DNA from: Vicia villosa
Lineage: Eukaryota > Streptophyta > Magnoliopsida > Fabales > Fabaceae
Assembly (NCBI RefSeq): GCF_029867415.1
Contig: NC_081185.1
Span: forward strand, 76,853,553 to 76,917,552
Length of the DNA: 64,000 nucleotides
Direction: 5' to 3'
Shown piece after piece: positions 23,904-41,485 of this stretch. Within the stretch, counting starts at the first letter, position 1; each line of letters begins with the position of its first letter. Position numbers and translations under genes: made by a program. The notes beneath the pieces are model-generated. The model was not told the origin of the DNA. It searched no databases and worked only from the letters and a program-made list of their open reading frames with translations.

Positions 23904-25543
23904 GGATATCCAGTGTTGACTTTTGTTGTTGTTGTTTATTTAGTTTATGTTTAGTTCTATAATACTTTGATTTTACTTTTTGTTGTTGAACTAGTAGCAT
24001 AATTTCCTATTGCTTTTGTTAGTAACTACTTTTGTGCCATCCGTATGAGGATGAGGTTTGATGTACTTTGGTGGCCGTGGATGCCACCCGAACATATTTT
24101 GTAGGCAACTTATGCCTTTGTTGATTAAGTATTTTGTTTAAGTAATGTGTGCTTGTGTGGGCAATTTATGCCCTTGTTGTTATAATATTGTGTTTTAGTA
24201 GTAGAATAGTGTACATATATTATATGTTAAGGTGTATATAATTTTTTGTGTTTGTCTTGGAATAGAAGTGATGCTCTAAAGAAGAAAAAGTGATAAGGTG
24301 TGTCAAGTCAACATCAAAAATTTGGATGGTGATGATAATATTCTTGATGATGTTCATACCAAGGTAAGTATTTTGTTGCTTTGTAGATTATAAGGTGACT
24401 ATGAACTAAGGGATTTACACAAATTTTTTGTCACATTGCATTTTAGAAATTTTGTTTGTGTTTGAATCAAAATTAGGACAAAACTAGATAAGTGAGTGGA
24501 CTTCCATTGTGTACAAAAATAAGAGTGTTCTAGTGTTTGATGTTAACTCAAATGATTCATGTTTAATCTTGCTTTGTATGAGACATTAGAACTTAGAAGG
24601 GATTGAGGCAATTTTTTTGAGTAGTATGAGAAAAACCACCTTAAACAAGGCTACCCGTGAGTGTGTGATCTTTTGTAACCAATTTTGAGCCTAAATTTTT
24701 ATTTTGTCAAGTGAATCAAAGGAAAACGCAATGAATTTTGATAAGGAGAAGAAGTGATTCACTTGACAACTTCTTTGGCAAACACTTAACCCAATAGTAC
24801 TTGAACCTTGAATGGAAAGCATTGATGTCTTTATAGATAGAAATGTTTAAAGTTGGGGAGAGATGTTTCTTAAAGATAAAGAAAAGAAACAAAATGGTGG
24901 TGCAATGCATTCTTTGAAAAAGGAAAATCAATGAAAAGAATTGAGAAGAATGAGCATATGATAAAGAAAAAAAAAAGAGGAAAAATTTTAATGATCTAAA
25001 GAAAAGAATGCATTGTATGGTGAAAAACAAAAGGGTAAAATATTATTAGTGTTGTACATAAATAATGCTTTCCATGATCATTCACCCTTTTTGTTCCAAT
25101 GGCCGTGTACATATAATATCACTTGTTTGGAACCCAGACCAAGTTACAACCGAATGAAGTCCTTAGTGATCTTTGTCTCTATTGTCTCGTGTGCATAGTA
25201 TAGATGAATATATGAATTCTTTTGGATGTGCATCATTGCTAGTGAGTGTGATTTGTCCCTTATGCTATCATGGCAATTGTCCTTCAATTATTTTGTGAAG
25301 TGAAACCTAGGTGATTCATTCATGAACATTATCTTTTTAATGCAATTGTGTTGAAATGATTGTGTTTAGGAAATGGTTCATAGTCATGTTAGAATTTTGT
25401 ACAAGCAAGAAAGACTTATCTTGTAGGTATGTAACTCAAGTTTGAACCATTCAATTGATGTTACTAACCTTGTGTGATTTGTTGATGAATGCTTCTGAGC
25501 TAGCTTTGTTCGAGGACAAACAAAGATCAAAGTTGGGGAGAGT
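23904..25543 (+). other. 3' noncoding region with two polypurine tracts
   Basis: A/T-rich, no gene. The tract AAAGTTGGGGAGAG at 25529-25542 directly precedes the second LTR and is the expected plus-strand primer. An identical 14-mer lies at 24849-24862, about 680 bp upstream. Confidence 0.7.
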
Positions 25544-26841
25544 TGTTAGAATCCCAATTGTGTATATTTTGTATATAAGTTTTGTGGTATTTCTTAAACT
25601 CTTGTGCCAAATTTTATTACCTTTTGATATAATAGTATGTAAATAAATAACTTTGTGTTTATTTTCTAAATTTAGTTAGTTTATTAACTCTTGTAATGTT
25701 TTCTTTAGGTTTTATCAATTTGTGGGCAAGATGGAATGAAAAGAATAGTTGAAACAAGCTTGCAATGAGGTTGGAAGATCAAAAGAAGGAGTTTTGTGCA
25801 AGAAGGTCCACTCAGCGGAGTTCAAGCGGACCCAGACAGAAATTTTCCATCAGAAAGTTCGCTCAGCAGAGTTGAAGCGGACATGGGCAGGGACGAGCAA
25901 CAAAGTTGGCTCCGCTCAGCGGACCCCCTCCGCTCAGCAAACCTTGAAGACAAATCAGATATTTTAGCTGCTCCGCTCAGCGGACCTACTTTTTCAACTT
26001 TTGTTCTTAGCCACATAAAATTGATGATTAAGGAGATTAGGATAGTTTTTTATCATAACACACACTTGGAGAAAAAAGCTAGGGCAAGAGAAGAAGAGAA
26101 AAACCATTTTCCTTAAGAGAAAATCAAGATTTCTAAACATCTTTCTTTGATCTTCTTGAGTTTGATGTCACTAAATCTTGGTTTGTTGCTTGTTGTTGAA
26201 GCTTCCATGGATATGGAGGGCTAAGTTCCATCTTGTGTCAAGATTAGAGGTAGTTAGTTTGTAAATATGTACTTTCTTTGATCTATTATGTATGAACTTG
26301 GTTAATGATTAATACAAGGTGAATATCTTGTTGTTTATGTTTCATTTGTTGTTTTGGATCACTATTGAGAGATATGTTTCAAAGCTAGACCTAAAAGATA
26401 TTCATCTATCAATAAACAAACTCTAGAGATAGATTTGTGAGTTGATAATCACATGTATTGAGCTTTTAAAGATTATCATGTTGATTGTCGGCATGAGAGA
26501 TCATCTGACGGTGAATATGATAATAATCACGATATTGCTTTAGAGATAAACGGTATCGAGAGGATACGTGATTGTATTAATCATTAATAGGTTCATATAT
26601 ATAATCATTAGAGTACATATGAAGCAAACTAATGAACACTAATCTTGACACAGTTTTACCAAACCGTTTTTAAATCCTAAGTTATTGTCTTTAATTTCTT
26701 TTCATGCTATTTATCTTTCATGACACTAAAAACATCCAGAATCTTAACTCAAAATACATTAAGCTGTAGAACGGCGATAATATCGCATCAATCCCTGAGG
26801 AGACGATACTAAAAATACTTATCCTATACTTTCTAACTAAA
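25544..26841 (+). repeat. Second LTR
   Basis: Same length as the first LTR. By eye it differs at nine sites, all transitions, several in CG or CNG contexts inside the palindromes (for example CAGCGG to CAGCAA). It is followed not by host DNA but by another PBS and gag start. Confidence 0.85.
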
Positions 26842-27470
26842 TGGCGCCGTTGCCGGGGATTGGCGTTAAGATATTATAAGCATAGCAATAGTTTTATGTG
26901 TTTTGAGTATACATATTATTATTATTGCCTAGTCTTTGCTCACTTTTTGGTTAGTGTTTCAGCTCTGGTTTATGCGTGGGAGTGTACCAGCAGATCAGCT
27001 TCTTTTTGATCCAGAAATTGAAAGAACCGCAAGGAGATTGAACAGTAAAACCAGGAGAAGAAGGAAACTAGCCAAAGAACGAAGATTAGCCCAAGAAGCA
27101 ACTACTTCATCAGCACCACAAGTTATAGAAGAAGAGATGGCAGGCCATGGAGAACAAGATCCACCACCACCACCACCGCCACCGCCTAGAGCACCATGTG
27201 CTAACAGTCCAAGAAGAGCAGCCTAGTTTGCACGAAATGACAACAATGCAAGAAATTCTGAAATGAAGACTGGCATTCTTCAGCTACTTTATGCTAGTCC
27301 CTTTGCAGGACATGATCATGAGGACCCATATACACACTTGACAAAGTTTTATGAAATTGCTGGAGCAGTTGGAGCCCCTGAAAGAGAGGAAGAGCAGGTG
27401 TTTAAGAGATTATTCCCTCACTCCTTGATTGGCAAAGCAAAGGATTGGTATCTAGACCAACCCACCCAAA
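26842..27470 (+). pseudogene. Partial second internal region (PBS and gag start)
   Basis: It repeats 14867-15496 with few changes, including the same in-frame TAG between the leader ORF (MRGSVPADQ to PRRAA) and MKTGILQLLYASPF. It ends abruptly within DQPTQ, where minus-strand MULE coding sequence begins. Confidence 0.8.
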
Positions 27471-27680
27471 TCCAAGTTTACTAGCTTCGCTATGAACCTA
27501 ATCAAGCAATTGTTCACGACAAGCGAAGCTCCGATCATTTGTAAATTGTTGTCGTACATCTACCGCATCGATCGTGGATTTAACATCGTTAACCGGATCG
27601 TTATTAACGTTGACATCTTCCGGAACTACTACGTCATCGTCGACAATGTTGTACGGATGCACCATACCTAACATATGCAA
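27471..27680 (-). pseudogene. MULE transposase N-terminal relic
   Basis: From ATG 27680 the minus frame reads MHMLGMVHPYNIVDDDVVVP, an acidic linker, FTNDRSFACREQLLD, then TAG in place of the expected Trp, and HSEASKLGF up to the breakpoint. The ACREQLLD to SEASKLGF pattern is typical of the start of plant MULE/FAR1-type transposases (from memory). Everything downstream is replaced by the retrotransposon fragment. Confidence 0.5.
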
Positions 27681-27725
27681 AAATTAGCAAAATTTGCCAA
27701 AACGGTTTTTTTACTGCCAGACATA

Positions 27726-28200
27726 ATTTCGGAAGTACATTTCTGAAATTTGTTAGGTAACTTATTTTGGAAATGAACTTCCGAACCATCGCAGTTTTTT
27801 TCACAGAATTCACAATCAATGTAGTGAAATAGGGGATGAAATGAGAGATGTTTACCTCAAATTGTAGCTTTCTATGCTCCCTTTAACGTGATCAACGGTT
27901 TGAAACTTGATTTAGAGACGAAAAATGGATTGATATTTATGGAAGTTTTGGAGAGGGATTGGGTTTGTTTTGGATAAAAATGATGAAATAGTGAAGGAGG
28001 GAAAATGGTATATGAACACTTTATTTCGGAAATGCACTTCCGAAATAATACCTAACTGTTAAAACCAACGTATTTTTTGAATTTTCATGCATTTCGGAGA
28101 TGCATCTCCGAAAACACCAATTTTTTGGTGTTTTCGGAGATGCATTTCCGAAGTCTGAAAAAATCTAAAAAAAAAGTACTTCGGAGATAGATCTCCGAAG
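27726..28200. repeat. Subterminal near-palindromic repeats, right cluster
   Basis: Six copies at about 27726, 27765, 28023, 28091, 28131 and 28179, with the same TTCGG(A/G)(A/G)ATGCAT core as the left cluster. Confidence 0.85.
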
Positions 28201-28864
28201 CAGAGGCAAATTAGAGTTTTCGCTAGGATCAGCCCAGAGGGTGTCCAGAGGGTTGTGGATAAAGAAATTTCCGTTATAAATAAAATTAATGTAACACTTT
28301 CCAAAGACTTCTATCAATTGTCATATACTAATTGTTTTTTGGTATAAACTTTTCAAAGATTTAACTGCTGAATGCTCAGCACATAGATCGAATCCAGAAC
28401 CTCTCTAGTTTAATTTGAAGACACCTCGTCTTCTCCTCCAAGTGCTTTTGGGTATTGTTATATACTAATTTTGCTATGCTCGTATCTGTTCAAAGACACA
28501 CCACTCCTTTTAATAGGCCACAAGGTTTGATTCTCAAAGTCACATTGATGATTTTTTTACCGGTAACTAGCTTCAACTCAACTTGATATGATTTTCAAGT
28601 GATATACACAAAATGCAGGTTTTATACAGCAATTGTGAGCAATGGTTGGTTTAGTGTTGGTGTTATTCAGGTACGCTCTTTTTCTTTCTCTTACAATCCA
28701 ACATATGCTTTTTCCTAGCTTCCTGCTGCATAGACAATTATGTTTCTTAAAGATTGATTCCTGCTAAAAAAGAATTTGTTCATTTTGATTCTTCGATACT
28801 GTCATGAAAACCTAGACTTCTCTTTCTCTGCCTATTCAATTTTTGGTAGTTCAATTTTGATATG

Positions 28865-32570
<3,706 letters not shown>

Positions 32571-33458
32571 AAATGAAAGACTTGGTTAAAATTAAATTGA
32601 AAATTTGGCTTTTATAAATCTAAGTATTGTTTTTGGTAAGACTGCGGTTACGTGGATGTAGGTTAATTATTATTTTTGAAAAGAAAGTTTTAATTAAGAT
32701 TAAAATATTTTTTCAAAAATCAATTAACTTATACTATAATGTTTTATTAATTACTATAATGTTTGCCGCATGCCGCTTCGCTGCACGCCGGTACTCCACC
32801 TCTGTATTCCACTCACGTGCCCTCTGAATGCAAGTATGTATATAATTTAATTTGTGTGTCTGCAAATAAGTAGATGACAAAGTCCTGATTTACTATATGT
32901 ATGTATAAGTTATGATTTCAGGGAACTGATAAGATTGAAGTCTGATAAGATTGAAGTCATGATTGTTGACTTGCGCAAAAATATAGAGGTGGAATGGAAT
33001 GGAAAATCCTTCTGACAGATGAAGAACTTAAGAATTCTTATAATCAGAAATGCAAGATTTTCCAGAGGCCCTCAAGCTCTCCCAAATAGTTTGAAAGTGC
33101 TTGACTGGAGTGGATATCCGTCATCCTCTTTACCACACGATTTCAATCCCAAGAATCTTGCCATACTTAACCTTCCTGAGAGTTGCCTTGAATCATTTAA
33201 ATCACTCAAGGCATGTATTCTTTTCAAACATATTTTTTTTAGGGTTAAATGCAATTCACCCCCTGCCATTAGGGCGAGATTCGGTTTTGCCCCTCTGAAG
33301 TTTTTTTTTTACGAAAGCACCCTTATAAAAATTATAAGCAAGTTTTACCACACCCTTTTACTTCAAATGCTGACTGGATTTTGTTCAATTGGCTTATGTG
33401 GCATTAGCATTTGAAATAAAAAAGAAAATTTGAAATAAAAAAGAAAATTGGCTTACGT

Positions 33459-33625
33459 AATAGCTGCTGCTCCACCACGTGTCTCTCCTCACTCTCTTCA
33501 CCATAGCTTGAACCAAGAGAGTCAAATAGTGCTGAGTAGTAATGTATTGCCTCCACAAACCTTCCCAAGAATGAACCTGCATTGCTCAGGTCTTGCTCCA
33601 CTACTGTTACCACTTTAGGCCTTTT
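33459..33625 (-). pseudogene. SCARECROW-like GRAS fragment 2
   Basis: The minus-strand frame reads [39 protein letters not shown] and [15 protein letters not shown], then runs into the TIR. This is the PFYRE-region sequence of SCARECROW-type GRAS proteins, and the frame is intact over the fragment. It is separated from fragment 1 by the trihelix piece, so the original gene order has been rearranged. Confidence 0.75.
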
Positions 33626-33884
33626 GTTTCTATCTATTAATTTATGCAAAAACATAATCATGGCTTCCATTTTACCTTTTGAAGAGAAAAAGGTAGACAT
33701 AAAGTGGAGCATCCACTATAGTCTATAAAGGTAAAAAAAAAAAGAAGCAATAACTTATATATATAACTAACGTGCTAAATTAGTCTAACTGTTCTAACAA
33801 ATTATGAAGCATCATAAGCAAAAGGGTTCCATTTCATACATTATTTATTTCAGCAATGATGATCATTCCTTACCGGGAGCTACT

Positions 33885-34570
33885 GCTGTCTAGCCAAGTT
33901 GATATGTTCTCTCCCTTGCGGCTTGTTGATACCGATGGTTGCAGGGTCTAACGACATCACGGACCTACTGAAATCTGCCTCCTGCTCTCTCTGCTTCAGT
34001 TTCAATATCCTGCGGTCATTTTCCAATTTCATTCGCTTGTTCTCCATCTTCATCTTCTCCATCTCCCTATCCTTCTTGCTGCAGTATCTTAACCACTTAA
34101 ATCGTTGTTTCTGAAGCTCAAGAGCCTTGACTTGGTACTCTGCATTTTGCTCTTGAAGCTGCAACAGTTGTGCCTTAATCCACTCTCTTCGCTCCCACGG
34201 TGACTTTGCAGGGTCTTGAAAAACCTTTGCCATTTCAACCTCAAGTTTCTTCATCCTAATAGATGGCGGCCAAGAGTGGCCATGGCCATCCTCCTCACTT
34301 AATTTATCTCGATCACGAAAAAACTCCTCCGTCCTCCTCCCTCCATCCCCATAAGCATTAATATTAATCTCATCATCCATCTCATCGTCTTCACTTTCAT
34401 TGTTATCGTCATCATCATCCTCAGAGCCATCATTATCTCTCGAGTCCTTTCCATGCTCCAACGAATAACCATGCAAGTCAAGATCATGGCTACTCGGTAC
34501 CCTTTGTCCATTATGGTAAGCACACATTTCCTTATAAAACAAATGTTTCGAACTCAATATCTTCCTGATA
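33885..34570 (-). pseudogene. Trihelix transcription factor C-terminal fragment
   Basis: An open frame of ~230 codons (ATG at 34584 within the adjoining fragment) reads KILSSKHLFYKEMCAYHNGQ, an acidic Asp/Glu run, SPWERREWIKAQLLQLQEQN and LQKQRFKWLRYCSKKDREME, then a Lys/Glu/Met coiled coil ending ARQQ. This matches the conserved C-terminal half of plant trihelix/MYB-SANT-like factors of the At1g21200 type (from memory). The DNA-binding N-terminal part is absent. The frame is uninterrupted, so it may be recent or constrained. Confidence 0.7.
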
Positions 34571-34850
34571 CAGCTTCTGGACATTGGAGAAGTAGTGTAA
34601 GAAGGTGCAAACCTTCTTCATCTTTCTTCTTCTGTTCTTTAATCTCCTCTTTCTTCTTTCTCGCAAGTGCCAACTCAGCAGAAGTAGTAGCTTGGTGCAG
34701 GTGCAAGATCTTCTTGATGCTGCTGTCGAAGTTGATGTTGATGTTGTTGATCTTGCTGTGTGGTTTGTGGTTGCGAAGGTAAAGTAACCAAAGGGTTGCT
34801 GTTGATTTGAGAAGCACCGTAACCAAAGGGTTGTTGTGTTGATGTTGTTG
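34566..34850 (-). pseudogene. SCARECROW-like GRAS fragment 1
   Basis: The minus-strand translation gives a Gln-rich region (QQDQQHQHQLRQQHQEDLAP) and, in another frame, SAELALARKKKEEIKEQKKK then DEEGLHLLTLLLQC-PEAVS. This is the linker and start of the GRAS domain of SCARECROW. It stops at VS and passes directly into the trihelix fragment (junction about 34566) in a different reading frame. Confidence 0.75.
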
Positions 34851-36099
34851 ATCTTCACGTAAGCCAATTTTCTTTTTTATTTCAAATTTTCTTTTTTATT
34901 TCAAATGCTAATGCCACATAAGCCAATTGGTCAAAATCCAGTCAGCATTTGAAGTAAAAGGGTGTGGTAAAACTTGCTTATAACTTTTATAAGGGGGCTT
35001 TCGTAAAAAAAAAACTTTAGGGGGGCAAAACCGAATCTCGCCCTAATGGCAGGGGGTGAATTGCATTTAACCCTTTTTTTTAACACTTACTTCTAATAAT
35101 TAATGCAACACATGTATCTAACTTTGGATCCTGATAGTTTTAGCCATGCATATATTTTTGTTTTATAGGTATTTGAGACACTGAGCTTTCTTAATTTTGA
35201 AGACTGCAAGTTCTTAACTGAACTACCTAGTTTATCCAAAGTTCCAAATTTAGGGACCCTATGTCTTTACAATTGCACTAATTTAGTTTCATGACTCGGT
35301 TGGATTTCTTGATATACTTGTCTTATTGAGTGTGCAAGGATGCACCCAACTAGAAGTTTGGGTGCACAGCATCAACTTGCCATCTGTAGAGACTCTGGAT
35401 ATCAGGGGTTGCTCGCGTCTTGACAGCTTCCCAGAAGTATTGGGAAAGATGGAGAAAATCCGAGATGTTTATTTAGACCAGACTGTAATCGACAAGTTAC
35501 CTTTATCAGTAGGTAATCTTGTTGGGCTCCAAAGATAATTCATGAGGGATTGCCAACGGATGATTCAGTTACCAAGTAGTATTCACGTATTTCCCAAACT
35601 CGCGATAATAACTGCTTATGGTTGTAGGGGGTTTCAACTATTCGAGGATAATAATAAAACAGAAAAAGTGATTCCAGCAACCATGTACATTTATAATGAA
35701 GGCATAGAAAGCTTACTTGATGTGTGTCTTATTAACATGTTCCACGGCAATGTAATACAAGTAGGCATTTCTTCGTTTGCCAGTGGAAATATTAGATCCT
35801 TGTTTTTAGAAGAGACCAAAGAAGGGGTTGTAAATTGGGTCAAGATAGAAAGCAAGGAATCATCAATGAACTTTTGGTTTCGAAAGAAATTCCCTCAGAT
35901 AACTCTTTGTTGGGGAGGAGAACCTCAGATTAATAGAGTCAATATGGTGTTGGATTTCAAGTTCAGTGTAGTCATCAATGCCACTAAGCAACTCACCTGT
36001 TCATGTAACTACATATTTTCTGAACAAAAAAACAAGGATTTGGATCCTCTCCTGTTAGGTGTCTGCTGCCTCCCATTCTGCTTCAATCCAGGCCATTAA

Positions 36100-37321
36100 T
36101 TTAGTCTCATAGCATAAAAGAGAAAAAAGATTAGACTGTTAAAATTAAATCCAATGGCCAGAATTGCACAGGAGAGATGGCAGAATTGAAAAAGCTGGAG
36201 AGGATCTGTTTCCAAAAAACAAGGATGCAACAAGTGCTTTTCTGTGATCTGGTATGCCAAGTGGAAGATGCAATGATCGTTGAACATTTTGCAAGAATAT
36301 GACCTAATGGGACATTTTTACATTATATCGATCATAAAAAAAAAAAAAAAACAAATCTACTTAATCTAAATCTAAATGTAAGGTTGTCATGATGACAACC
36401 TTTGGTAACAACCATAAACCTAATGATGATGTGTCATCCTCACAAACTTATACCAATCAATTGACTTATGTGTCATTCTCATAAAATTTTGCCAATTACA
36501 AAATTCTACCAAATAATCTTTTTTAAATCTCCCAATTGAAAAAATCATTATTATCTTAATAATCATTAATGAAAAAACTCATAATACCTAATTAATTAAA
36601 TATTTCTCTGAATACTCTTCTCCCAATTGGAAAAAATAAATATTTTAAATTTAAATTAATAATTTATATTTAGATGCATAATAATAATAATAAAAAAATA
36701 AAAGAATATAGTTATAGAATACCAAAATTTAGAAGAAATTTTAGAATTAAAATTTTAAAAAAAAATCATAAAAAGAAATTACTGTCATAGACAAAATCCT
36801 AGATAAATACTTATGTGTCATTCTCACTTTTTTTCCAAGTAAATAAATATTAATATAATTGAAATAATTTTAATATCTTAAAATTGGTATAATTTATGAG
36901 ATTTGAATAATAATAATAATAATATTTATATTTCTAATCCAATTTTAATTATAAATTAAAAAATTATTTTTATTTATTTAATATTATTTATTTATTTCAC
37001 TATATCTTTTAATTATAAAACTATTATTATTTCTTTGATAAGACTGATTTTTTATTCCAATATCTCTTTTTATTCCAATATCTCTTTTAATTATAAAAAT
37101 TATTGGCATGCCCGAGCCAAACTTTTTTTTCCACCATATATTTGGTTTAATAGCAATTACCCAATCTATCTATATCCTAACAACTACTACAACTTAATAA
37201 ATTAAATTAATATTTATATGACAATTAATATTAATTTTTTTCTGTTAATTCGTATAAATTAAAATACATTTTTTAACCATAACCATATTATATTTATTTA
37301 ATATTTATACCGACTTTACGT
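36100..37321. other. A/T-rich intergenic, possible Helitron body
   Basis: No gene. A perfect palindrome GGTTGTCATGATGACAACC lies at 36382-36400; a similar imperfect one (GGTTGCCATCATGACAACC) lies near 9172, and both have TGTGTCAT/ATGACACA-type strings nearby. A Helitron-like 3' terminus follows at 37322. Confidence 0.4.
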
Positions 37322-37352
37322 GACCCGTGCGGACGCACGGGTCATTTACTAG
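37322..37352 (+). mobile_element. Helitron-like 3' terminus
   Basis: A perfect 10-bp stem, GACCCGTGCG and CGCACGGGTC with a 2-base loop (37322-37343), is followed 5 bases later by CTAG (37349-37352) and then T. A GC-rich hairpin a few bases before CTRR with insertion next to T is the hallmark of Helitron 3' ends. The matching 5' TC end was not identified. Confidence 0.55.
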
Positions 37353-37499
37353 TTCATAATATAATATTGATCATATTACATTTAAATGTAAACTTCATGA
37401 CTTATTTTTAAAATATTTTTTAATACTTTCGAATCAGTTACATTTACATATGTGAGTGGATAATAACATCTCATTCGTTTTGTTTTACATTACTTATTA

Positions 37500-37870
37500 T
37501 CTCTATATTACAAGTCTTGAACGTGATGTTGTTTGCTTGAAGATTTGTAAGCAAATGGTTGTGGGTGTGTAGAAACTACTCAATATACGTGTTTTCCATT
37601 CAACTAAAGGCGATATATACATTGTGGATGCAGCTAGATGCGAATGGGTAGAGAGAGTTAAACGTGATGTATAACGTGCTTGTCTTGTTTTTATGGATTG
37701 GTTGTTGTAAGAATCTAAAAGGTCAACAAAGGTGGACAAACCAAATACTACTAGTATCTAATTATTCATCGTAGGGCAGCCTTAGAAGAACGTTGATTTT
37801 TTTTTTTCATGTGATAGGACATGGAAAGACTTACTGTCGATAAAGAAAACAAATTAGGTAGTTGGTTTGC
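37500..37870 (+). repeat. Segment also present at 50.14-50.46 kb
   Basis: Long matches to 50140-50460 in the same orientation: GTGCTTGTCTTGTTTTT-like, ATTGGTTGTT, AAAGGTGGACAAAC, ATCTAATTATTCAT, GGAAAGACTTACTGTCGA and GAAAACAAATTAGGTA. Here it lies just upstream of kinase gene B. The other copy has no kinase gene next to it and may mark a lost duplicate or a dispersed repeat. Confidence 0.65.
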
Positions 37871-37984
37871 GCCATAACTTCAATAACTTCAATAAACATT
37901 ATTGTATAGTTGATTTGCCAGTTGCCTACACGTGAGACGTGACTATACTTTTCAAGTTGAATGAAACAACAATCATTTGCAATT

Positions 37985-41460
<3,476 letters not shown>

Positions 41461-41485
41461 TCCAAATAGACTTTAATTTCATTTA

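Larger units (their letters stand above)
13569..27470 (+). mobile_element. Athila-like Ty3/gypsy LTR retrotransposon with an extra partial unit
   Basis: Order: LTR (13569-14866), tRNA-type PBS, gag-pol, a spacer, a third ORF, polypurine tract, LTR (25544-26841), then a second PBS and gag start that break off at 27470. Nucleotides 13569-15496 are thus repeated as 25544-27470 at an offset of 11975 bp. The LTRs differ by about nine transitions by eye. The long spacer with an ORF after pol, and the PBS TGGCGCCGTTGTCGGGG, match the Athila/Calypso group. Pol is disabled by an inserted solo LTR and two small deletions, so this copy cannot be autonomous. Confidence 0.85.
12084..28279 (-). mobile_element. 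Decayed MULE-like element split by an LTR retrotransposon
   Basis: The outer ends resemble each other in inverted orientation over ~45 bp: left 12084-12133 with TTTATTTATCCACCTCCCTA, right about 28231-28279, whose complement has TTTCTTTATCCACAACCCTC. Inside, all coding relics lie on the minus strand: an N-terminal transposase-like piece at the right (27471-27680), a C-terminal piece at the left (13219-13568) and a small ORF relic (12460-12831). Both flanks carry the same ~20-bp TTCGGAAATGCATTTCCGAA-type repeats. I found no target duplication. The transposase body between the two pieces is missing. Confidence 0.5.
33242..35073 (-). mobile_element. Pack-MULE with captured gene fragments
   Basis: The 1832-bp element starts GGGTTAAATGCAATTCACCC and ends with its reverse complement. 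The TIRs are about 220 bp long and highly similar (33242-33465 and 34855-35073, including AAATCCAGTCAGCATTTGAA on the inverted right arm). A perfect 9-bp target duplication TTTTTTTTA lies at 33233-33241 and 35074-35082, as expected for Mutator-like elements, although its low complexity tempers the match. It has no transposase. Inside are minus-strand fragments of two unrelated transcription-factor genes (separate entries). Confidence 0.85.
32922..36099 (+). pseudogene. Truncated TIR-NBS-LRR resistance gene (LRR and C-terminal part only)
   Basis: Exon 32922-33210 encodes the start of a TNL LRR region (GTDKIEV, QMKNLRILIIRNARFSRG, LPNSLKVLDWSGYPSSSLP). Exon 35169-36099 continues with VFETLSFLNFEDCKFLTELP, further LRRs (SVETLDIRGCSRLDSFPEVL), and a post-LRR C-JID-like tail (SMNFWFRKKFPQITLCWGG). 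There is no TIR or NB-ARC upstream. Defects: a 16-bp tandem duplication (32928-32959) that shifts the frame, TGA at 33013, a frameshift near 35290, and TAA at 35536. The intron donor reads GC (33211) rather than GT. The intron was about 117 nt before a 1.84-kb Pack-MULE inserted. Confidence 0.8.

Noticed and set aside
33242..35073. Reading the trihelix frame as an ordinary host gene
   Set aside because: It lacks the DNA-binding half, abuts GRAS fragments and lies inside TIRs with a 9-bp target duplication.
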